Positions 6,187 through 7,528 of a stretch of DNA of 7,528 nt are shown here, piece after piece. A program made the translations under genes and the position numbers. This stretch comes from Desulfobacterales bacterium (lineage in GTDB: Bacteria > Desulfobacterota > Desulfobacteria > Desulfobacterales > Desulfosalsimonadaceae): assembly GCA_007135795.1 (NCBI GenBank), contig SLIE01000269.1, positions 1-7,528 on the forward strand. Reading direction: 5' to 3'. The notes under the pieces were generated by a model that saw only the letters and a program-made list of their open reading frames with translations, made no database searches and was not told the origin of the DNA. Numbering within the stretch: the stretch's first letter is position 1; every line of letters begins with the position of its first letter.

Positions 6187-6578
6187 TGTTTACAAATGGT
6201 TAATTGTACTTGAATGATATGGTCTCCCCTCATTATCCGAAAAAACCGAAGGGAGTATCTGAGTATCATGCTATGGTTTGCAGTCGGTATTCAATGGGGG
6301 AAAACCCTCATTTGGAGGGGAACATTAATTTAGAGATGCGTAAAGGTGTGCTGACTTGTATAGGAGTTTTACAATTATCACGTGTTTTGGACGGCTTTTG
6401 ATTTTTAGTGGCTTTTGGTTTTTAACGGGACACCAGCGCCAGGCATTTCACATGAAGGGGCCAGGGAAAAAGTCACAGGGGATTAATCTTGGACATTCGT
6501 ACCCTGATGCCCCCAAAAGATTCAAATCACTTCAAAGGGTTACGGTGGGGAACGGACAAGGAGATGGGCAAATCGGAT
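6187..6578. other. 392-bp stretch without a recognisable gene
   Basis: The short frames here show no family features, no good ribosome-binding sites and odd composition. The part next to 6187 should contain the promoter of the PfpI-family gene. Several -10-like words occur on the minus strand (TATCAT, TACAAT, GATAAT), but none has a good -35 partner. A tandem GAGTATC(T/A) 8-bp repeat lies at 6253-6268 and a 17-bp tandem repeat at 6393-6426. Confidence 0.5.
6393..6426 (+). repeat. Two-copy 17-bp tandem repeat
   Basis: The unit GGCTTTTG(A/G)TTTTTA followed by two variable bases occurs at 6393-6409 and again at 6410-6426, with 14 of 17 positions identical. It is T-rich on the plus strand and lies in non-coding DNA. 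No function is evident. Confidence 0.5.
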
Positions 6579-6720
6579 TACAAGCTATCTCAAAATAATC
6601 TAACACCCTCTGGCGACGTTGTGAGGCGCATTCAAAATGCTCACATATACGTATATGCTCCGCTTTTTCATCGCCTCACGCCTTGCCAGCGGGCGTGATC
6701 TTTTTTTGAGATAGCTTGTA
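6579..6720. mobile_element. 142-bp near-palindromic MITE-like element with TA at both ends
   Basis: The ends are perfect 17-bp inverted repeats: TACAAGCTATCTCAAAA (6579-6595) and its reverse complement (6704-6720). Inward, the halves keep pairing: CTGGC (6610-6614) with GCCAG (6685-6689), GTGAGGCG (6621-6628) with CGCCTCAC (6672-6679), and AAAA (6634-6637) with TTTT (6664-6667). The centre is the perfect palindrome CATATACGTATATG (6644-6657). The outermost TA on each side fits a TA target duplication as made by IS630/Tc1-mariner-type transposases, leaving a 138-bp body starting CAAGC. There is no coding capacity for a transposase, so movement would need one supplied elsewhere. As RNA it would form one very long hairpin. 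The family is not recognised by name. Confidence 0.75.
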
Positions 6721-6808
6721 GTACCGGCCCACCGGTTGAGCTGCGAAATGTCTCGTATTCCTGCGGTTACAATTTTCGCTCTCATTGATCTTGACGAAAA
6801 GTTCTGGT
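6721..6808. other. Short spacer after the thioesterase gene with a small GC hairpin
   Basis: ACCGG (6723-6727) and CCGGT (6732-6736) form a 5-bp stem with a 4-nt loop right beside the MITE-like element. It lacks a T-tract on the minus strand, so it is a poor terminator for the thioesterase gene. Nothing else is visible. Confidence 0.3.
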
Positions 6809-7246
6809 TTATGAAGCACTTTTTAAATCTTTTGCAGTGACGGCTATTTGAGTAAACATACCTTTGGCGACCGTTTTTTCGATCTGCCCCGAGACAGAAA
6901 AGATTTCAGATTCAGCCACTTTGATTTTTTTCCCATTGTTTATCACTTTTGATCGACAGATGATGATAGACCCCGTTGCGGGTTTGAAATAGTTGATTTT
7001 AAATTCTATTGTCAGAATACGAAATTTTTCCGATACGGTCGTATAGGAGGCATATCCTGATGTATGGTCTGCCATTGTGGCCATCACCCCCGCATGAACG
7101 AATCCATCCTGCTGCCGGTGATCACTACGGACCTTCAAACAGGTTTCAAATATACCATAATCGGCATATAGAACTTCAAAACCACAAAACGCCGGAAATC
7201 CCTGAGCAAAATCATTTTTCAAAAATTCAAACCATTGAGATGACAT
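6809..7246 (-). CDS. PaaI-like hotdog-fold thioesterase
   Basis: This is a 145-residue single hotdog domain of the PaaI/YbgC-like acyl-CoA thioesterase group. These enzymes hydrolyse acyl-CoA or aryl-CoA thioesters in the cytosol, usually as tetramers. The signature helix region reads H-R-Q-Q-D-G-F-V-H-A-G-V-M-A-T-M-A-D-H-T-S-G-Y-A (43-66). H51-A-G stands at the usual H-G-G, and D60 is at the catalytic acid position known from E. coli PaaI. The strand after it, L-T-I-E-F-K-I-N-Y-F-K-P-A (78-90), also fits the family. No signal peptide is present. ATG 7246 is supported by AGGA (minus strand, 7253-7256) 6 nt upstream. No phenylacetate or other pathway genes are near, so the substrate is unknown. 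Base composition is more AT-rich than in the lipid cluster. Confidence 0.88.
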   Translation of the reverse strand: MSSQWFEFLKNDFAQGFPAFCGFEVLYADYGIFETCLKVRSDHRQQDGFVHAGVMATMADHTSGYASYTTVSEKFRILTIEFKINYFKPATGSIIICRSKVINNGKKIKVAESEIFSVSGQIEKTVAKGMFTQIAVTAKDLKSAS

Positions 7247-7528
7247 TTTTTTTCCTGCGTTTTAAAATGGTAAAAAATTTAGAATCACTTCGCACTATTC
7301 GTCTAAAATTTAATCAATAACAGCTGTCCGAAGAGACAGGGATGATGCGCTTCTCCATAAAGCTGTTTTAAGGTACCACATAGTATCAATAATAACAGTA
7401 ACACGCAAATTTTATAAAGCGACTTTTAACGACGCCATCATCTTTAATAAAACTAAAATATATGCTAAAAGGCGTTGTGCAAAAAAATCATCAAAAGTAA
7501 AATGCGGTTGGTATTTTGCGAGTCGTCC
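7247..7528. other. AT-rich region without a recognisable gene
   Basis: These 282 bp hold the upstream region of the thioesterase gene and no supported coding sequence. A CTGTC/GACAG hairpin (7324-7328 with 7335-7339, 6-nt loop) is present. So is a longer inverted repeat, ACGACGCC (7429-7436) with GGCGTTGT (7471-7478), carrying one G-T pair and a 34-nt AT-rich loop. An ATG at 7502 opens nine codons to the window edge, but without a ribosome-binding site it cannot be called. Confidence 0.45.
7380..7408 (-). promoter_or_regulatory. Possible extended -10 promoter for the thioesterase gene
   Basis: On the minus strand TTGCGT (plus-strand 7403-7408) is followed after 17 bp by TACTAT (7380-7385), with an upstream TGA giving an extended -10 (TGNTACTAT). 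The -35 match is poor and the leader would be about 125 nt, so this is only a candidate. Confidence 0.2.

Noticed and set aside
5749..6213. 154-codon frame opposite the PfpI-family gene
   Set aside because: It is antisense to a gene with a clear signal peptide, catalytic elbow and perfect Shine-Dalgarno site.
6204..6698. Three short plus-strand reading frames of 65-80 codons
   Set aside because: They lack recognisable motifs and good ribosome-binding sites, and the last two run into the palindromic element, whose sequence explains part of them.
7429..7478. Integron attC site
   Set aside because: The arms resemble part of such sites only loosely. The paired outer core sites and an integrase or cassette are absent.
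1..7528. CRISPR array, tRNA, rRNA or phage genes
   Set aside because: No regularly spaced repeats, no cloverleaf-like or rRNA-like stretches, and no phage structural or integrase motifs were seen.
7502..7528. Start of a gene running off the right edge
   Set aside because: Nine open codons without a ribosome-binding site are not enough to support a call.

Overview
The window looks like a piece of a Gram-negative bacterial chromosome. The evidence is a signal-peptide-bearing periplasmic protein, CFA-synthase and parvulin (PpiC) proteins of proteobacterial type, and strong Shine-Dalgarno sites. Coding DNA is moderately GC-balanced and the gaps are AT-rich. A Desulfobacterota or other proteobacterial host is plausible, but nothing in the window proves it.

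Left part (1-4630): a membrane-lipid modification locus. Four plus-strand genes form a tight operon: the C-terminal part of a GPH/MelB-type MFS carrier (entering from outside the window), a DUF1295 membrane protein, an FAD-dependent amine-oxidase-like protein, and a DUF1365 protein. The gaps are 16 nt, then a 23-nt overlap, then a 4-nt ATGA overlap. A cyclopropane-fatty-acid-synthase-like methyltransferase faces this operon on the minus strand, and the two stop codons are only 3 bp apart. The same families occur together in stress- or light-regulated gene sets that make cyclopropane, methyl-branched or furan fatty acids. The likely joint job is therefore SAM-dependent methylation of unsaturated phospholipid acyl chains followed by redox steps. 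The exact product is not known from sequence. The methyltransferase has Gly where E. coli Cfa has Cys139.

Middle (4631-5232): a 320-bp divergent regulatory region, then ppiC, a 93-aa cytosolic parvulin. The cfa-like side carries a perfect TTGACA -35 box, an inverted repeat placed between -35 and -10, and a foldable leader.

Right part (5233-7528): sparsely coding. A 315-bp non-coding stretch rich in inverted repeats precedes an exported DJ-1/PfpI-family protein (minus strand). A roughly 630-bp non-coding interval follows, containing a 142-bp near-palindromic MITE-like element bounded by TA dinucleotides. Then come a PaaI-like hotdog thioesterase (minus strand) and an AT-rich end with no recognisable gene.

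The most interesting points are the MITE-like palindrome, the lipid-modification module with DUF1295/DUF1365 proteins of unknown chemistry and an altered methyltransferase motif, the dyad in the cfa-like promoter, and the hairpin-rich intergenic stretch after ppiC.
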